From Aquipseudomonas guryensis (GTDB lineage Bacteria > Pseudomonadota > Gammaproteobacteria > Pseudomonadales > Pseudomonadaceae): a stretch of DNA of 64,000 nucleotides. The notes under the pieces were generated by a model that had not been told where the DNA came from, searched no databases, and saw only the letters and a list, made by a program, of their open reading frames with translations. Both the position numbers and the translations under genes were made by a program. This document shows positions 9,034 through 20,557 of this stretch, in pieces (positions within the stretch are counted from its first letter, which is position 1; each line of letters begins with the position of its first letter). The DNA is taken from NCBI RefSeq assembly GCF_014164785.1, contig NZ_JACJFN010000003.1, positions 434,001 to 498,000 of the forward strand, given 5' to 3'.

Positions 9034-10491
9034 TCAGAGCAGCACCACATCGTATTGCTCCTGGGAGTACATGCTTTCTACCTGGAACTTGATGGTGCGG
9101 CCGATAAAGGCTTCGAGATCGGCAACATTGGCCGACTCCTCGTCGAGCAGGCAGTCGACCACTTTCTGGTTGGCCAGTACCCGGTAACCCTCGGCCTGGT
9201 AGGCGCGCGCCTCGCGGAGGATCTCGCGGAAGATCTCGTAGCAGATGGTTTCCGGGGTCTTCAGCTTGCCACGCCCCTGACAATTGCTGCAGGACTCACA
9301 CAGCACCTGTTCAAGGCTCTCGCGGGTGCGCTTGCGGGTCATTTGCACCAGGCCCAGCTCGGTAATGCCGATGATGTTGGTCTTGGCGTGGTCACGCTCC
9401 AGCTGCTTTTCCAGGGTACGCAGCACCTGGCGCTGGTGCTCTTCATCTTCCATGTCGATGAAGTCGATGATGATGATTCCGCCGATGTTGCGCAGGCGCA
9501 GCTGGCGGGCAATCGCGGTGGCGGCCTCGAGATTGGTCTTGAAGATGGTCTCTTCGAGGGTGCGATGGCCGACGAAGGCCCCGGTGTTGACGTCGATGGT
9601 GGTCATCGCCTCGGCCGGGTCGACCACCAGGTAACCGCCGGACTTGAGCGGTACCTTGCGTTCCAGGGCACGCTGGATCTCGTCCTCGACGCCGTACAGG
9701 TCGAAGATCGGTCGCTCGCCCGGGTAGTGTTCCAGGCGATCGGATATCTCCGGCATCAGCTCATCGACGAACTGGGTGATCTTCTGGAAGGTCTCGCGCG
9801 AGTCGATGCGGATCTTTTCGATCTTCGGATTGACCAGGTCGCGCAGGGTACGCAGGGCCAGGGACAGGTCCTCGTAGATCACCGAAGGCGTCTTGGCGCT
9901 CTGCATCTGCCCGGCGACCTGCTCCCACAAACGGCGCAGGTAGCGGATATCGGCGAGGATCTCGTCGGCGCTGGCCCCCTCGGCGGCAGTGCGCAGGATA
10001 AAACCGCCGGCTTCCTCGATGCCCTCGGCCGCCACACAGTCGGTGACCACCTGCTTGAGGCGCTCGCGCTCGGCCTCTTCCTCAATCTTCAGCGAGATGC
10101 CGACATGCGCAGTGCGCGGCATATACACCAGGTAGCGCGAAGGAATCGATAGATGGGTGGTCAGCCGCGCGCCCTTGGTGCCGATCGGATCCTTGGTCAC
10201 CTGCACCACCAGGCTCTGCCCCTCGTGCACCAGGGCGCTGATGCTTTCCACCGCGCTGCCTTCACGGGTGGATATCTCGGCCGCATGAATGAAGGCCGCG
10301 CGATCCAGGCCGATGTCGATAAAGGCCGCCTGCATGCCTGGCAGCACGCGCACCACCTTGCCCTTATAGATGTTGCCGACAATGCCGCGGCGCTGGGTGC
10401 GCTCGACATGCACTTCCTGCAGCACACCGTTTTCCACCACCGCCACGCGCGATTCCATCGGCGTGATGTTGATCAGGATCTCTTCGCTCAT
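9034..10491 (-). CDS. rng: Ribonuclease G
   Basis: 485 residues. It has an N-terminal S1-like domain (RGIVGNIYKGKVVRVLPGMQ), the RNase E/G catalytic core with acidic residues in TTIDVNTGAFVG and IIIIDFIDM, and the zinc-link cysteines in CESCSNC. RNase G is a 5'-end-sensing endoribonuclease that matures the 16S rRNA 5' end and turns over selected mRNAs. The start MSEEILIN at 10491 was preferred to the in-frame ATG at 10500 because it matches the family N-terminus. It follows maf by 60 bp, as in other gammaproteobacteria. Confidence 0.94.
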   Translation of the reverse strand: MSEEILINITPMESRVAVVENGVLQEVHVERTQRRGIVGNIYKGKVVRVLPGMQAAFIDIGLDRAAFIHAAEISTREGSAVESISALVHEGQSLVVQVTKDPIGTKGARLTTHLSIPSRYLVYMPRTAHVGISLKIEEEAERERLKQVVTDCVAAEGIEEAGGFILRTAAEGASADEILADIRYLRRLWEQVAGQMQSAKTPSVIYEDLSLALRTLRDLVNPKIEKIRIDSRETFQKITQFVDELMPEISDRLEHYPGERPIFDLYGVEDEIQRALERKVPLKSGGYLVVDPAEAMTTIDVNTGAFVGHRTLEETIFKTNLEAATAIARQLRLRNIGGIIIIDFIDMEDEEHQRQVLRTLEKQLERDHAKTNIIGITELGLVQMTRKRTRESLEQVLCESCSNCQGRGKLKTPETICYEIFREILREARAYQAEGYRVLANQKVVDCLLDEESANVADLEAFIGRTIKFQVESMYSQEQYDVVLL

Positions 10492-10551
10492 GCATCCCAC
10501 TCTGCGCGATGAAGCTGCCGGCCATGGGCCACATGCCGAACCGGCAGCTTC

Positions 10552-11151
10552 TTAACTGTTGACCGGCAGTGGCTGCCAGCACGGAATTGCGAATTCGTTG
10601 AGTAACTGTGCGGTCTCGCACAAGGGCAAACCGACCACCGCCGAGTAACTGCCCTGCACCTGGCTGACGAACACCGCCGCCAAGCCTTGAATACCATAAC
10701 CGCCTGCTTTGTCGCAGGGCTCCCCGGTGGCCCAGTAGGCCTCAGCCTCGCCAGGCCGCAGGGCACGGAAACTGACCCGACTGGTCACTACCTGCACGGC
10801 ACTGCGCGCAGGGCTGACCAGCGCCACGGCGGTCAGCACCTGGTGCTCGCGCCCGGACAGAGCCGCCAGCATAGCCAGCGCCTCGGCGCGATCCTGCGGC
10901 TTGCCGAGGATCTGCCCGTCGAGCACCACGGCGGTATCCGCCCCCAGCACCACAGCATCGCCGCAATCGCCCAGGCTGGCCAGCCCGGCGCGCGCTTTAT
11001 CCAGCGCCAGGCGCTCTACATAGCCAGGTGCAGCCTCGCCAGGCAATGCGGTTTCATCGATAGAGGCGCTTAACGTGACGAAGGGCACACCGATCTGCGC
11101 CAGCAGTTCGCGGCGTCGCGGGGAACCTGAGGCCAGGTAGAGGGTGGCCAT
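10552..11151 (-). CDS. maf: Maf nucleotide pyrophosphatase (dTTP/UTP type)
   Basis: 199 residues beginning [17 protein letters not shown], the Maf signature with its S-x-R-R motif. Further family blocks are [18 protein letters not shown] and [10 protein letters not shown]. The YhdE subgroup hydrolyses dTTP, UTP and modified nucleotides as a house-cleaning enzyme and has been linked to control of cell division. The start at 11151 has GGGAG eight bases upstream; the open frame extends 29 codons further up without homology and would overlap mreD. It lies between mreD and rng in the standard order. Confidence 0.92.
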   Translation of the reverse strand: MATLYLASGSPRRRELLAQIGVPFVTLSASIDETALPGEAAPGYVERLALDKARAGLASLGDCGDAVVLGADTAVVLDGQILGKPQDRAEALAMLAALSGREHQVLTAVALVSPARSAVQVVTSRVSFRALRPGEAEAYWATGEPCDKAGGYGIQGLAAVFVSQVQGSYSAVVGLPLCETAQLLNEFAIPCWQPLPVNS

Positions 11152-11206
11152 GCAGACATCTCCCTGTCGAGGAATGGCAGTCGTCGGCACAGCGGCCGAC
11201 GCCGAT

Positions 11207-11695
11207 TCAGTGAACGCCGAAGCGCTGTTGCAGCCCACGCAGGATGGCGAACACCCAGGGCCAGAGCAAGGCGCTGACCAGCGCCGGGAAGACGAATTCG
11301 AGGGTCGGCTGGCGGTTGCCGGTCAGCGCATTCAGCCACAGATGCACCAGCTGGGCCAGACCGAACACCACCAGCAGCACCAGACTCTGCTGCCACATGG
11401 GGAACATGCGCAAACGCCGCTGCAGCGACAGCACGAGGAACACGATCAGGGTCAGGACCAGGGCATTGAGCCCCAGCAGCGAGCCATTCAGCACATCGGC
11501 CAGCAGACCGAAGACCCAGGCCGAGACCATACCCAGGCGGTGTGGCACGGAAAGCGCCCAGTAGGAGAGAAACAGCGCCAGCCACAGCGGGCGGCCGATG
11601 GCCATGAAATCCGGCATGGGCGCCACGCTGAGCAACAGGGCAAACGCCAGGCTGGCCCAGATTACCCAACCGTGAGCGGAACGTGTCGCCACCAT
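11207..11695 (-). CDS. mreD: Rod shape-determining protein MreD
   Basis: 162 residues, almost entirely hydrophobic, with about five predicted membrane segments and charged short loops, the normal size and form of MreD. MreD is the inner-membrane component of the elongasome that works with MreC, MreB, RodA and PBP2. Its ATG shares one base with the mreC stop (TGATG), indicating translational coupling. Sequence conservation in MreD is low, so context contributes to the call. Confidence 0.93.
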   Translation of the reverse strand: MVATRSAHGWVIWASLAFALLLSVAPMPDFMAIGRPLWLALFLSYWALSVPHRLGMVSAWVFGLLADVLNGSLLGLNALVLTLIVFLVLSLQRRLRMFPMWQQSLVLLVVFGLAQLVHLWLNALTGNRQPTLEFVFPALVSALLWPWVFAILRGLQQRFGVH

Positions 11696-12708
11696 CAGTT
11701 GGCCTCCTGACTATCGGCTGGCGCTACTGGCGAAGCGGCTTCCACCGCAGGCAGCGCTGGAGCTGGCGTCACCGCTGGCGCGTCTGGCGCTGCCGGTGTG
11801 GGCGTTGCTGCCTCAGGCACGGCCGGCGCCTGGCTATCGGCTTGCTGCTGGGCCTCGGCGGCAGCGGTGGCGCGTTCTTCAGCGCTGCGCCGATCGACAT
11901 CCACCAGCAGCATGTGGCGACTGCGATTCAGCGCCGCAGTCGGCACAGCCCGCACGATGGCGAATGGTTGGCCGGAGTCGTGAATCACTTCGCTGACCAT
12001 GGCAACCGGGTAACCAGCCGGGAAACGCTGGCCCATGCCGGAGCTGACCAGCAGATCACCCACCTTGATGTCGGCGGTATCAGCCACATGGCGCAATTCC
12101 AGACGCTCCGGGTTACCGCTGCCGGCGGCAATGGCGCGCAGGCCATTGCGATTGACCTGCACCGGAATGCTGTGACTGGTATCGGTGAGCAGCAGCACCC
12201 GCGCCGCGTAAGGCATGACCTCGACCACCTGGCCCATCAGGCCACGGGCGTCGAGCACCGGCTGGCCGAGGAACACGCCGTCCTGCTCGCCCTTGTCGAT
12301 CAGGATGCGATGGGTGAAGGGGTTAGGGTCAATGCCGATCAGCTCGGTGGCAATCACCTTTTCCTCCACCAAAGCGGAAGAGTTGAGCAGCTCGCGCAGG
12401 CGCACGTTCTGCTCGGTCAGAGCGGCGAGCTTCTGCACCCGGCGCTGCAGCAGGAGCATTTCTGCTTTGAGCTTCTCGTTCTCGGCAACCAGTTCGTTGC
12501 GACTGCTGAGCTCCTGGGTCGCCGCTTCCCACAGGGTCACCGGCAGGCGGCCGACCCAGAACACCGGCTCGACCAGCAAGCCCAGCTGCGCCCGCAACGG
12601 CTTGAGGACGGTGAAGCGCGCATCCACCACCATCAGCACAGCCGACAGCACGACCAGCACAAGCAGTCGTACGCCCAGCGATGGACCTTTGGCGAATAGC
12701 GGTTTGAT
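11695..12708 (-). CDS. mreC: Cell shape-determining protein MreC, apparent ATC start
   Basis: With the start placed at 12708 the protein has 337 residues: a cytoplasmic stub IKPLFAKGPSLGVRL, one membrane helix, a coiled coil (about residues 70-105) and the beta-domain with ILIDKGEQDGVFLGQPV. It ends in a Pro/Ala-rich tail. MreC forms periplasmic filaments that activate PBP2/RodA. The stub aligns with E. coli MKPIFSRGPSLQIRL, putting codon 1 at an ATC that follows AGGGG by 7 bases. No ATG, GTG or TTG occurs in frame between the upstream TGA and this point. The first usual start, GTG at 12660, would cut into the membrane helix. Confidence 0.85.
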   Translation of the reverse strand: MKPLFAKGPSLGVRLLVLVVLSAVLMVVDARFTVLKPLRAQLGLLVEPVFWVGRLPVTLWEAATQELSSRNELVAENEKLKAEMLLLQRRVQKLAALTEQNVRLRELLNSSALVEEKVIATELIGIDPNPFTHRILIDKGEQDGVFLGQPVLDARGLMGQVVEVMPYAARVLLLTDTSHSIPVQVNRNGLRAIAAGSGNPERLELRHVADTADIKVGDLLVSSGMGQRFPAGYPVAMVSEVIHDSGQPFAIVRAVPTAALNRSRHMLLVDVDRRSAEERATAAAEAQQQADSQAPAVPEAATPTPAAPDAPAVTPAPALPAVEAASPVAPADSQEAN

Positions 12709-12846
12709 GGCGAATCCCCTAGAACCTGTTGATGACCGACATCGCGTCGATCATGCCGCATGGATACAGCCTGCTGCGCAGTCTAGCGCCCCAACTGGGG
12801 TGACAGGGCTGACGCGGCGCACACACCCATACCGCACAAAATCGAA

Positions 12847-12870
12847 AGCCGGAAGAACAGGCTTCCGGCT
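12847..12870 (-). terminator. Hairpin between mreB and mreC
   Basis: AGCCGGAAG and CTTCCGGCT pair around a 6-base loop. On the minus strand the hairpin lies 20 bp after the mreB stop and is followed by TTCGATTTTG, a weak T-tract. It would partly end mreB transcripts and lower mreCD expression, a common arrangement. Attenuator strength is inferred. Confidence 0.5.
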
Positions 12871-12889
12871 TCGGCTCACGTCGTCAGGA

Positions 12890-14435
<1,546 letters not shown>

Positions 14436-14451
14436 AAGGAAAGGGTTTCCC

Positions 14452-15903
14452 ATGCATCAACTGACCCTCGCAGAGATCGCCCAAGGCCTCGCCGGCAAGC
14501 AGTTCTCTTCCGAAGAGTTGACCCGCGCCCTGCTGACGCGCATCCAGCAGCTCGACCCGCAGCTCAACAGCTTCATCAGCATCACCGAAGACCTGGCGCT
14601 GGAACAAGCCAAGGCCGCTGACGCCCGCCGCGCCGCCGGCGAGAACGGTGCCCTGCTCGGCGCACCGATCGGCCACAAGGACCTGTTCTGCACCCAGAAC
14701 ATCCTCACCAGCTGCGGCTCGAAAATCCTCAGCGGCTTCAAGGCCCCTTACAACGCCACCGTGGTCGAGAAGCTCGCCGCAGCCGGCACTGTGACCCTGG
14801 GCAAGCTGAACATGGACGAGTTCGCCATGGGCTCGGCCAACGAATCCAGCCATTACGGCGCGGTGAAGAACCCCTGGGACCTGACCCGCGTACCGGGCGG
14901 TTCCTCTGGCGGCTCCGCTGCAGCCGTCGCCGCCCGCCTGCTGCCGGCCGCCACCGGCACCGACACCGGCGGCTCGATCCGTCAGCCCGCCGCGCTGACC
15001 AACCTCACCGGGATCAAGCCGACCTACGGTCGCGTCTCGCGCTGGGGCATGATCGCCTACGCCTCCAGCCTCGACCAGGGTGGCCCGCTGGCGCGCACCG
15101 CCGAGGACTGTGCACTGCTGCTCGGCGGCATGGCCGGTTTCGACGCCAAGGACTCAACCTGCGTCGATCAGCCGGCAGATGACTACCTGGCCGCGCTGAA
15201 CCAGCCGCTCGCCGGTCTGCGTATCGGTCTGCCGAAGGAATACTTCGGTACCGGCCTCGACAGCCGCATCGCCGACAAAGTGCTGGCCGTGGTTGAAGAG
15301 CTGAAAAAGCTCGGCGCCACCGTCAAGGACATCAGCCTGCCGAACATGCAGCACGCCATCCCGGCCTACTACGTGATCGCCCCGGCAGAAGCCAGCTCCA
15401 ACCTGTCGCGTTTCGACGGCGTACGCTTCGGCTACCGCTGCGAGAACCCGGTCAATCTCGAAGACCTGTATAAGCGCTCGCGCGGTGAAGGCTTCGGCGC
15501 GGAAGTGAAGCGCCGCATCATGGTCGGCACCTACGCGCTGTCCGCCGGTTACTACGACGCCTACTACCTGAAGGCACAGAAAATCCGCCGCCTGATCAAG
15601 AACGACTTCGTCGCCGCTTTCAACGACGTCGACGTGATCCTCGGCCCAACCACGCCGAACCTGGCCTGGAAGATCGGCGCGAAGAACAACGACCCGGTCG
15701 CCGAATACCTGGAAGACATCTACACCATCACCGCCAACCTGGCCGGTATCCCCGGCCTGTCCATGCCCGCCGGCTTCGTCGACGGTCTGCCGGTTGGCGT
15801 GCAACTGCTTGCGCCCTACTTCCAGGAAGGTCGCCTGCTGAATGTCGCCCATCAGTACCAACAGGTCACTGACTGGCACAAACAAGCACCGACCGGCTTC
15901 TGA
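14452..15903 (+). CDS. gatA: Asp/Glu-tRNA amidotransferase subunit A
   Basis: 483 residues of the amidase-signature family. The Ser-cisSer-Lys triad is visible: Lys76 in [11 protein letters not shown], Ser151 in [14 protein letters not shown] and Ser175 in [13 protein letters not shown]. GatA releases ammonia from glutamine, which tunnels to GatB. The start [13 protein letters not shown] at 14452 follows AAAGGAAAGGGTTTCCC; the longer open frame overlapping gatC is a shadow. It is 11 bp before gatB, clearly one operon. Confidence 0.97.
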   Translation: MHQLTLAEIAQGLAGKQFSSEELTRALLTRIQQLDPQLNSFISITEDLALEQAKAADARRAAGENGALLGAPIGHKDLFCTQNILTSCGSKILSGFKAPYNATVVEKLAAAGTVTLGKLNMDEFAMGSANESSHYGAVKNPWDLTRVPGGSSGGSAAAVAARLLPAATGTDTGGSIRQPAALTNLTGIKPTYGRVSRWGMIAYASSLDQGGPLARTAEDCALLLGGMAGFDAKDSTCVDQPADDYLAALNQPLAGLRIGLPKEYFGTGLDSRIADKVLAVVEELKKLGATVKDISLPNMQHAIPAYYVIAPAEASSNLSRFDGVRFGYRCENPVNLEDLYKRSRGEGFGAEVKRRIMVGTYALSAGYYDAYYLKAQKIRRLIKNDFVAAFNDVDVILGPTTPNLAWKIGAKNNDPVAEYLEDIYTITANLAGIPGLSMPAGFVDGLPVGVQLLAPYFQEGRLLNVAHQYQQVTDWHKQAPTGF

Positions 15904-15914
15904 GGACAGTACAT

Positions 15915-17363
15915 ATGCAATGGGAAACCGTGATCGGGCTGGAAATCCACGCCCAGCTCAGCACCCAATCGAAGATCTTCTCGGCCAGCGCCACCACCTT
16001 CGGCGCCGAGCCCAACACCCAGGCCAGCCTGGTTGACCTCGGCATGCCCGGCACCCTGCCGGTGCTCAACGCCGAAGCGGTACGTATGGCCTGCAAGTTC
16101 GGCCTGGCGATCGACGCGCATATCGCGCCGCAGAACATCTTTGCCCGTAAGAACTACTTCTACCCGGACCTGCCCAAGGGCTACCAGACCAGCCAGATGG
16201 ATCACCCCATCGTCGGCAAGGGCTTCCTCGACATCACCCTGGAAGACGGCACCACCAAGCGCATCGGCATCACCCGCGCGCACCTGGAAGAAGACGCCGG
16301 CAAGAGCCTGCACGAAGACTTCCACGGCATGAGCGGCATCGACCTGAACCGCGCCGGCACGCCGCTGCTGGAAATCGTTTCCGAGCCGGACATCCGCTCG
16401 GCCAAGGAAGCGGTGGCCTACGTCAAGGCGATCCACGCCCTGGTGCGCTACCTGGGCATCTGCGACGGCAACATGGCCGAAGGTTCGCTGCGCTGCGACT
16501 GCAACGTCTCGGTGCGGCCGAAAGGCCAGGCCGAGTTCGGCACCCGCGCCGAGATCAAGAACGTAAACTCGTTCCGCTTCATCGAAAAAGCCATCAACCA
16601 CGAAGTGCAACGGCAGATCGAACTGATCGAAGACGGTGGCAAGGTGGTGCAGGAAACCCGCCTGTACGACCCGAACAAGGACCAGACGCGTTCCATGCGC
16701 AGCAAGGAGGAAGCCAACGACTACCGTTACTTCCCCTGCCCCGACCTGCTGCCGGTGGTGATCGAGCAGAGCTTCCTCGACGAAGTGCGCGCCAGCCTGC
16801 CGGAGCTGCCGGTGCAGAAGCGCGAGCGCTTCGAGGCGCAGTTCGGCCTGTCCGCATACGACGCCACGGTGCTGGCCGCCAGCCGCGAACTGGCCGACTA
16901 CTTCGAGGCGGTCAACGCCGTGTGTGGCGATGCCAAGCTGGCCGCCAACTGGGTGATGGGCGAGTTATCCAGCCTGCTCAACAAGGACAACCTGGAGATC
17001 GAGCAATCGCCGGTCTCCGCCGCGCAACTGGGCGGCATGATCCTGCGCATCAAGGACAACACCATCAGCGGCAAGATCGCCAAGATGGTGTTTGAGGCGC
17101 TGGCCGCTGGTGAAGGCGCGAGCGCCGATGAAGTGATCGAGAAGAAAGGCCTCAAGCAGGTCACCGACTCCGGCGCCATCGAAAGCATGCTGGACGAAGT
17201 GCTGGCGGCCAATGCCGAGCAGGTCGAACAGTACCGCGCCAGCGACGAAGCCAAGCGCGGCAAGATGTTCGGCTTCTTCGTCGGCCAGGCGATGAAGGCC
17301 TCGAAAGGCAAGGCAAACCCGGGCCAGGTCAACGAGCTGTTGAAGAAGAAGCTCGAAGGCTGA
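15915..17363 (+). CDS. gatB: Asp/Glu-tRNA amidotransferase subunit B
   Basis: 482 residues starting [15 protein letters not shown], preceded by GAGGACAGTACAT. The GatB catalytic cradle ([31 protein letters not shown]) activates the tRNA-bound carboxylate with ATP and adds ammonia delivered from GatA. The C-terminal helical YqeY-like tail binds tRNA ([16 protein letters not shown]). It ends the operon, 20 bp before a strong hairpin. Confidence 0.97.
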   Translation: MQWETVIGLEIHAQLSTQSKIFSASATTFGAEPNTQASLVDLGMPGTLPVLNAEAVRMACKFGLAIDAHIAPQNIFARKNYFYPDLPKGYQTSQMDHPIVGKGFLDITLEDGTTKRIGITRAHLEEDAGKSLHEDFHGMSGIDLNRAGTPLLEIVSEPDIRSAKEAVAYVKAIHALVRYLGICDGNMAEGSLRCDCNVSVRPKGQAEFGTRAEIKNVNSFRFIEKAINHEVQRQIELIEDGGKVVQETRLYDPNKDQTRSMRSKEEANDYRYFPCPDLLPVVIEQSFLDEVRASLPELPVQKRERFEAQFGLSAYDATVLAASRELADYFEAVNAVCGDAKLAANWVMGELSSLLNKDNLEIEQSPVSAAQLGGMILRIKDNTISGKIAKMVFEALAAGEGASADEVIEKKGLKQVTDSGAIESMLDEVLAANAEQVEQYRASDEAKRGKMFGFFVGQAMKASKGKANPGQVNELLKKKLEG

Positions 17364-17383
17364 GGCCTCACCGCAGTAAACAC

Positions 17384-17405
17384 GACGCCGGGCTTGCCCG
17401 GCGTC
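17384..17405 (+). terminator. Hairpin terminator after gatB
   Basis: GACGCCGGGC and GCCCGGCGTC form a perfect 10-bp stem with a 2-base loop 20 bp past the gatB stop. The following ATTGCATTC is only weakly T-rich. Confidence 0.6.
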
Positions 17406-17426
17406 ATTGCATTCGCAGGATGCTGA

Positions 17427-17473
17427 GACGCAGAGCGTCCCGGGATCGGTTTCCACGCAGGAGCGTGGGAACC
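17427..17473. repeat. Double-hairpin repeat (REP-like)
   Basis: Two adjacent dyads: GACGC-AGA-GCGTC (17427-17439) and GGTTTCCACGC / GCGTGGGAACC (17448-17473, one mismatch). The combination is one I recognise from intergenic repeats in several Pseudomonas and related genomes. It lies in the leader of the small lipoprotein gene and may be extragenic clutter rather than regulation. Confidence 0.45.
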
Positions 17474-17503
17474 ATCGATCATCCACCCGCTAACGGAGTC
17501 GCC

Positions 17504-17875
17504 ATGCGTATCGCTTTCGCCCTGCTCGCCACCTTGCTGCTCAGCGCCTGCGCCAGCCAGGGCACAGTCGACCCGCAGGGTTACCGCGCCGAAGGCCAGG
17601 CTTCCTGGTATGGCGCCCAGCACCACGGCCGCAAGACCGCCAGCGGCGAGCGCTTCGACCAGCACGCGCTGACCGCCGCCCATCGCCAACTGCCTTTCGG
17701 CACACGGGTACAGGTCACCAACCTGCGCAACGGCAAGCGCGTGGTGGTTCGCATCAATGATCGCGGACCTTACTCGCGTGGACGCCTGATCGACGTGTCG
17801 AAAGCCGCCGCCGAACAGCTCGACATGCTCAACAGTGGCATAGCACCGGTACGCATCGAAACCCTGCGCGATTGA
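17504..17875 (+). CDS. Small RlpA-like lipoprotein (double-psi beta-barrel)
   Basis: 123 residues: a lipoprotein signal with lipobox LLSAC, then a double-psi beta-barrel with [38 protein letters not shown] and the catalytic-type [16 protein letters not shown]. RlpA proteins are septal lytic transglycosylases that cut glycan strands lacking stem peptides. This one has only the barrel and no C-terminal SPOR domain, so it is not the septum-targeted RlpA itself and may be a paralogue. Start ATG at 17504 gives the signal peptide; the longer frame from 17420 runs through the repeat. Confidence 0.85.
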   Translation: MRIAFALLATLLLSACASQGTVDPQGYRAEGQASWYGAQHHGRKTASGERFDQHALTAAHRQLPFGTRVQVTNLRNGKRVVVRINDRGPYSRGRLIDVSKAAAEQLDMLNSGIAPVRIETLRD

Positions 17876-17948
17876 AACAAGGCGCTACAGCCTCTGGCAT
17901 TGCCCAGCCGGATGAATAAGCTATGCCGATCTTTTCTGGAGCCTGACC

Positions 17949-19034
17949 ATGACCCTGATGACCCTCGTCTATTTGATCGCCGGTCTGGTACTGCTGGTCG
18001 CCGGTGCCGAGGTGCTGGTACGCGGCGCTGCCAAACTGGCCGCCCAGTTCGGTATCCCACCGCTGATCATCGGCCTCACCGTGGTGGCTTTCGGTACCAG
18101 CGCACCGGAAACCGCCGTCAGCGTGCAAGCTGCTCTGGATGGCAAGGGTGATCTGGCTATCGGTAACGTGGTCGGCAGCAACATCGCCAACGTGCTGTTC
18201 ATCCTCGGCCTTACCGCACTGATCGCGCCGCTGCTGGTATCGCGCCAGCTAATCCGCCTGGACGTGCCGATCATGATCGGTGCCAGCCTGGTGACCTATG
18301 CCCTGGCCTATGACGGCAGCCTCAGCCGCCTGGACGGCGCCCTGTTGCTCGCCGGCATCCTGGCCTACACCGGTTTCCTGATCATCAGCAGCCGTCGCGA
18401 GAAAAAAGCCGAAGGCGGCGACGAGTTCGAAGATGAATACGGCCTCAACGAGCCCGCCAAACCCTATGCCTGGGCCATCAACCTGGGGCTGATCATCGCC
18501 GGCCTGGTGCTGCTGGTCAGCGGATCCAACTTCCTGGTTGAAGGCGCCGTGCAACTGGCTCGCGCCCTGGGCATGTCAGAACTGGTGATCGGCCTGACGG
18601 TGGTTGCCGTCGGCACCTCGCTGCCGGAGCTGGCCACCTCGGTAATGGCCGCCATCAAAGGCGAGCGCGATATTGCCGTAGGCAACATCGTCGGCAGCAA
18701 CATCTTCAACCTGCTCTGTGTACTCGGCCTGGCCTCGCTGGTGTCGCCAGCCGCCATCCCGGTAGCGGCCAACGCCCTGGCCTTCGACTTCCCGGTGATG
18801 ATCGCCGTGGCCGTGGCCTGCCTGCCGATCTTCTTTAACGGTTACTCGATCAACCGTTGGGAGGGTGCGCTGTTCATCATCTACTACGCCATCTACACCA
18901 CCTACCTGATCGTCCACAGCAGCGGTGCACCCTGGCTGGATGCCTTCCAGCAAGCCATGCAGACTTTCGTTCTGCCGCTGACCGCCGTGACCCTGGCGGT
19001 GATCGGTGCCCGCGCCTGGCATCGCCAGCGCTGA
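17949..19034 (+). CDS. Calcium/sodium antiporter (YrbG/CaCA family)
   Basis: 361 residues with about ten membrane segments. The two inverted alpha-repeats are visible: VAFGTSAPETAVSVQAAL with GNVVGSNIANVLFILG in the first half, and VAVGTSLPELATSVMAAI with GNIVGSNIFNLLCVLG in the second. These G-T-S-x-P-E and G-N-x-x-G-S-N blocks form the ion-binding site of Ca2+/cation exchangers. A hydrophilic loop of about 40 residues (SSRREKKAEGGDEFEDEYG) separates the halves. Expected role: export of Ca2+ against Na+ or H+. Next gene begins 16 bp later. Confidence 0.9.
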   Translation: MTLMTLVYLIAGLVLLVAGAEVLVRGAAKLAAQFGIPPLIIGLTVVAFGTSAPETAVSVQAALDGKGDLAIGNVVGSNIANVLFILGLTALIAPLLVSRQLIRLDVPIMIGASLVTYALAYDGSLSRLDGALLLAGILAYTGFLIISSRREKKAEGGDEFEDEYGLNEPAKPYAWAINLGLIIAGLVLLVSGSNFLVEGAVQLARALGMSELVIGLTVVAVGTSLPELATSVMAAIKGERDIAVGNIVGSNIFNLLCVLGLASLVSPAAIPVAANALAFDFPVMIAVAVACLPIFFNGYSINRWEGALFIIYYAIYTTYLIVHSSGAPWLDAFQQAMQTFVLPLTAVTLAVIGARAWHRQR

Positions 19035-19050
19035 ATCAAGGAGATAGCCG

Positions 19051-19428
19051 ATGAGCCAGGAAAAACCCAGCGGCCTGCAGGTGCGCCGCGAAGTGATGGG
19101 CGATGCCTTCGTCGACCGCGCCCTGGGTAACGCCACCGCGTTCACCCAGCCGCTGCAGGACTTCGTCAATGAACATGCCTGGGGTGGTGTGTGGAACCGC
19201 GAAGGGCTGGACCGCAAGACCCGCAGCCTGATCACCCTGGCCGCGCTGACCGCGCTGAAATGCCCGCAGGAGCTCAAAGGCCATGTGCGCGGCGCCCTGA
19301 ACAACGGCTGCACAGTCGAGGAAATCCGCGAAGCGCTGCTGCACTGCGCGGTATATGCCGGCGTGCCGGCGGCGATCGACGCCTTTCGTGCGGCCCAGGA
19401 AGTGATTGAGGAACAGGGCAAGGCCTGA
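19051..19428 (+). CDS. Carboxymuconolactone decarboxylase family protein
   Basis: 125 residues of the CMD/AhpD-like alpha-helical family, with GVWNREGLDRKTRSLITLAAL and the end block LLHCAVYAGVPAAIDAFR, which resembles gamma-carboxymuconolactone decarboxylase PcaC. No other protocatechuate genes are nearby, so a catabolic role is not supported by context; many such stand-alone proteins have unknown roles. Only one cysteine lies in the HC motif, so the CxxC redox site of AhpD is absent. Probably co-transcribed with the antiporter. Confidence 0.8.
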   Translation: MSQEKPSGLQVRREVMGDAFVDRALGNATAFTQPLQDFVNEHAWGGVWNREGLDRKTRSLITLAALTALKCPQELKGHVRGALNNGCTVEEIREALLHCAVYAGVPAAIDAFRAAQEVIEEQGKA

Positions 19429-19518
19429 ATCGCGCTCGCGCAAGCCGTTGCCACCCCCTAGACTGACCGGGGTTGAACCCGGCCATGGATGCGGCCTGCA
19501 TGCCGACATGAGCGCGAG

Positions 19519-20367
19519 ATGAAACGACTGAAAGTGCTGCTGTTTAGCCTGACCTGCATGACTGCTACCGCGCAGGCCGAAAGCATCATCTGGCTGGGAG
19601 CGGAATTCCCGCCCATGTACATATCCCAAGGCCCCCACGCCAATCAGGGCTACATGAATGCCCTGTTCAGCTATCTGCAACAGGCGCTGCCGCAGCACAA
19701 TTTCAGCGAGTCGGTCGCCCCCTGGCCACGGGTGATGCACATGGCCGAGCAAGGTGGCCCCTACTGCCTGCTGGCCGCCTTCAAGACCCCAGAGCGCGAA
19801 GCCTTTCTGCGCTTCAGCAAGCCCTATGGCCATTTGCTACCACTGGGCCTGGTCGTCAGCCAGGAACAGACGGCCCTGGTCGCGCCCTACCTCGATACCG
19901 CCGGACGCATCGATCTCGAACGCCTGCTCAAGAACCCGCAGATACGCCCCGGCATTGCCAGTGGCCGCAGTTATGGCAGCCTGATCGACACCCTGCTGCA
20001 GTCTGTCCAGGGCACCGAGCAAAGCAGTTTTGCCAGGGTTTACCAGGGCGAATCCACCAGTGCCCTGTTCAACATGCTCGACCGCCGGCGCATCGACTAC
20101 ACCTTCAGCTATCCCAGCGAAATGGTCTATTTCACCGCCAGCCACCAGCACCTGCGCTTCTACCCCATCGCCGGCAATGAACAACTGTTACCAGGCCGAC
20201 TCAGCTGCACACGCAGCCCGCAGACTGACCGGGTATTTGCCGAACTCAACCAGATCCTGAGCGGTACGGGGCATCAGGCAGTGTTCAAGGCCGCTTACGA
20301 GCGCTGGCTACCCGATTACCTGCTGGAGCCCTACCGTGCCCAGCTTGCCCAACTGCCGGCCGAGTAA
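19519..20367 (+). CDS. Periplasmic solute-binding-like protein (TIGR02285-like)
   Basis: 282 residues with a clear signal peptide (KVLLFSLTCMTATAQA, cleavage before ES) followed by a type-2 periplasmic-binding fold: LGAEFPPMYIS, NQGYMNALFSYLQQALP, ASGRSYGSLIDTLLQ and RIDYTFSYPSEMVYF. It resembles orphan extracellular solute-binding family 3 proteins that have no transporter genes beside them, as is the case here. Ligand unknown. The start at 19519 gives the signal peptide; the frame upstream to 19489 is non-homologous. Its own promoter is likely, because 90 bp separate it from the previous gene. Confidence 0.7.
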   Translation: MKRLKVLLFSLTCMTATAQAESIIWLGAEFPPMYISQGPHANQGYMNALFSYLQQALPQHNFSESVAPWPRVMHMAEQGGPYCLLAAFKTPEREAFLRFSKPYGHLLPLGLVVSQEQTALVAPYLDTAGRIDLERLLKNPQIRPGIASGRSYGSLIDTLLQSVQGTEQSSFARVYQGESTSALFNMLDRRRIDYTFSYPSEMVYFTASHQHLRFYPIAGNEQLLPGRLSCTRSPQTDRVFAELNQILSGTGHQAVFKAAYERWLPDYLLEPYRAQLAQLPAE

Positions 20368-20557
20368 CGGCGCGCCACCCGCGCACCCACGCAACCTGAC
20401 GACTCGGTCAAGCGTGATGCAGCGCACAAACCCCTCGAAATTCTTTTGCGCCACCCCATCGCCAGGAAGGCCGGCGAGCGCATAATCCGCACCGCGATTG
20501 CCACCGGCGTCGCTCCCGTGGACGCAAGGTCCGCACCTCCATGTTGCAGGGATGCAT

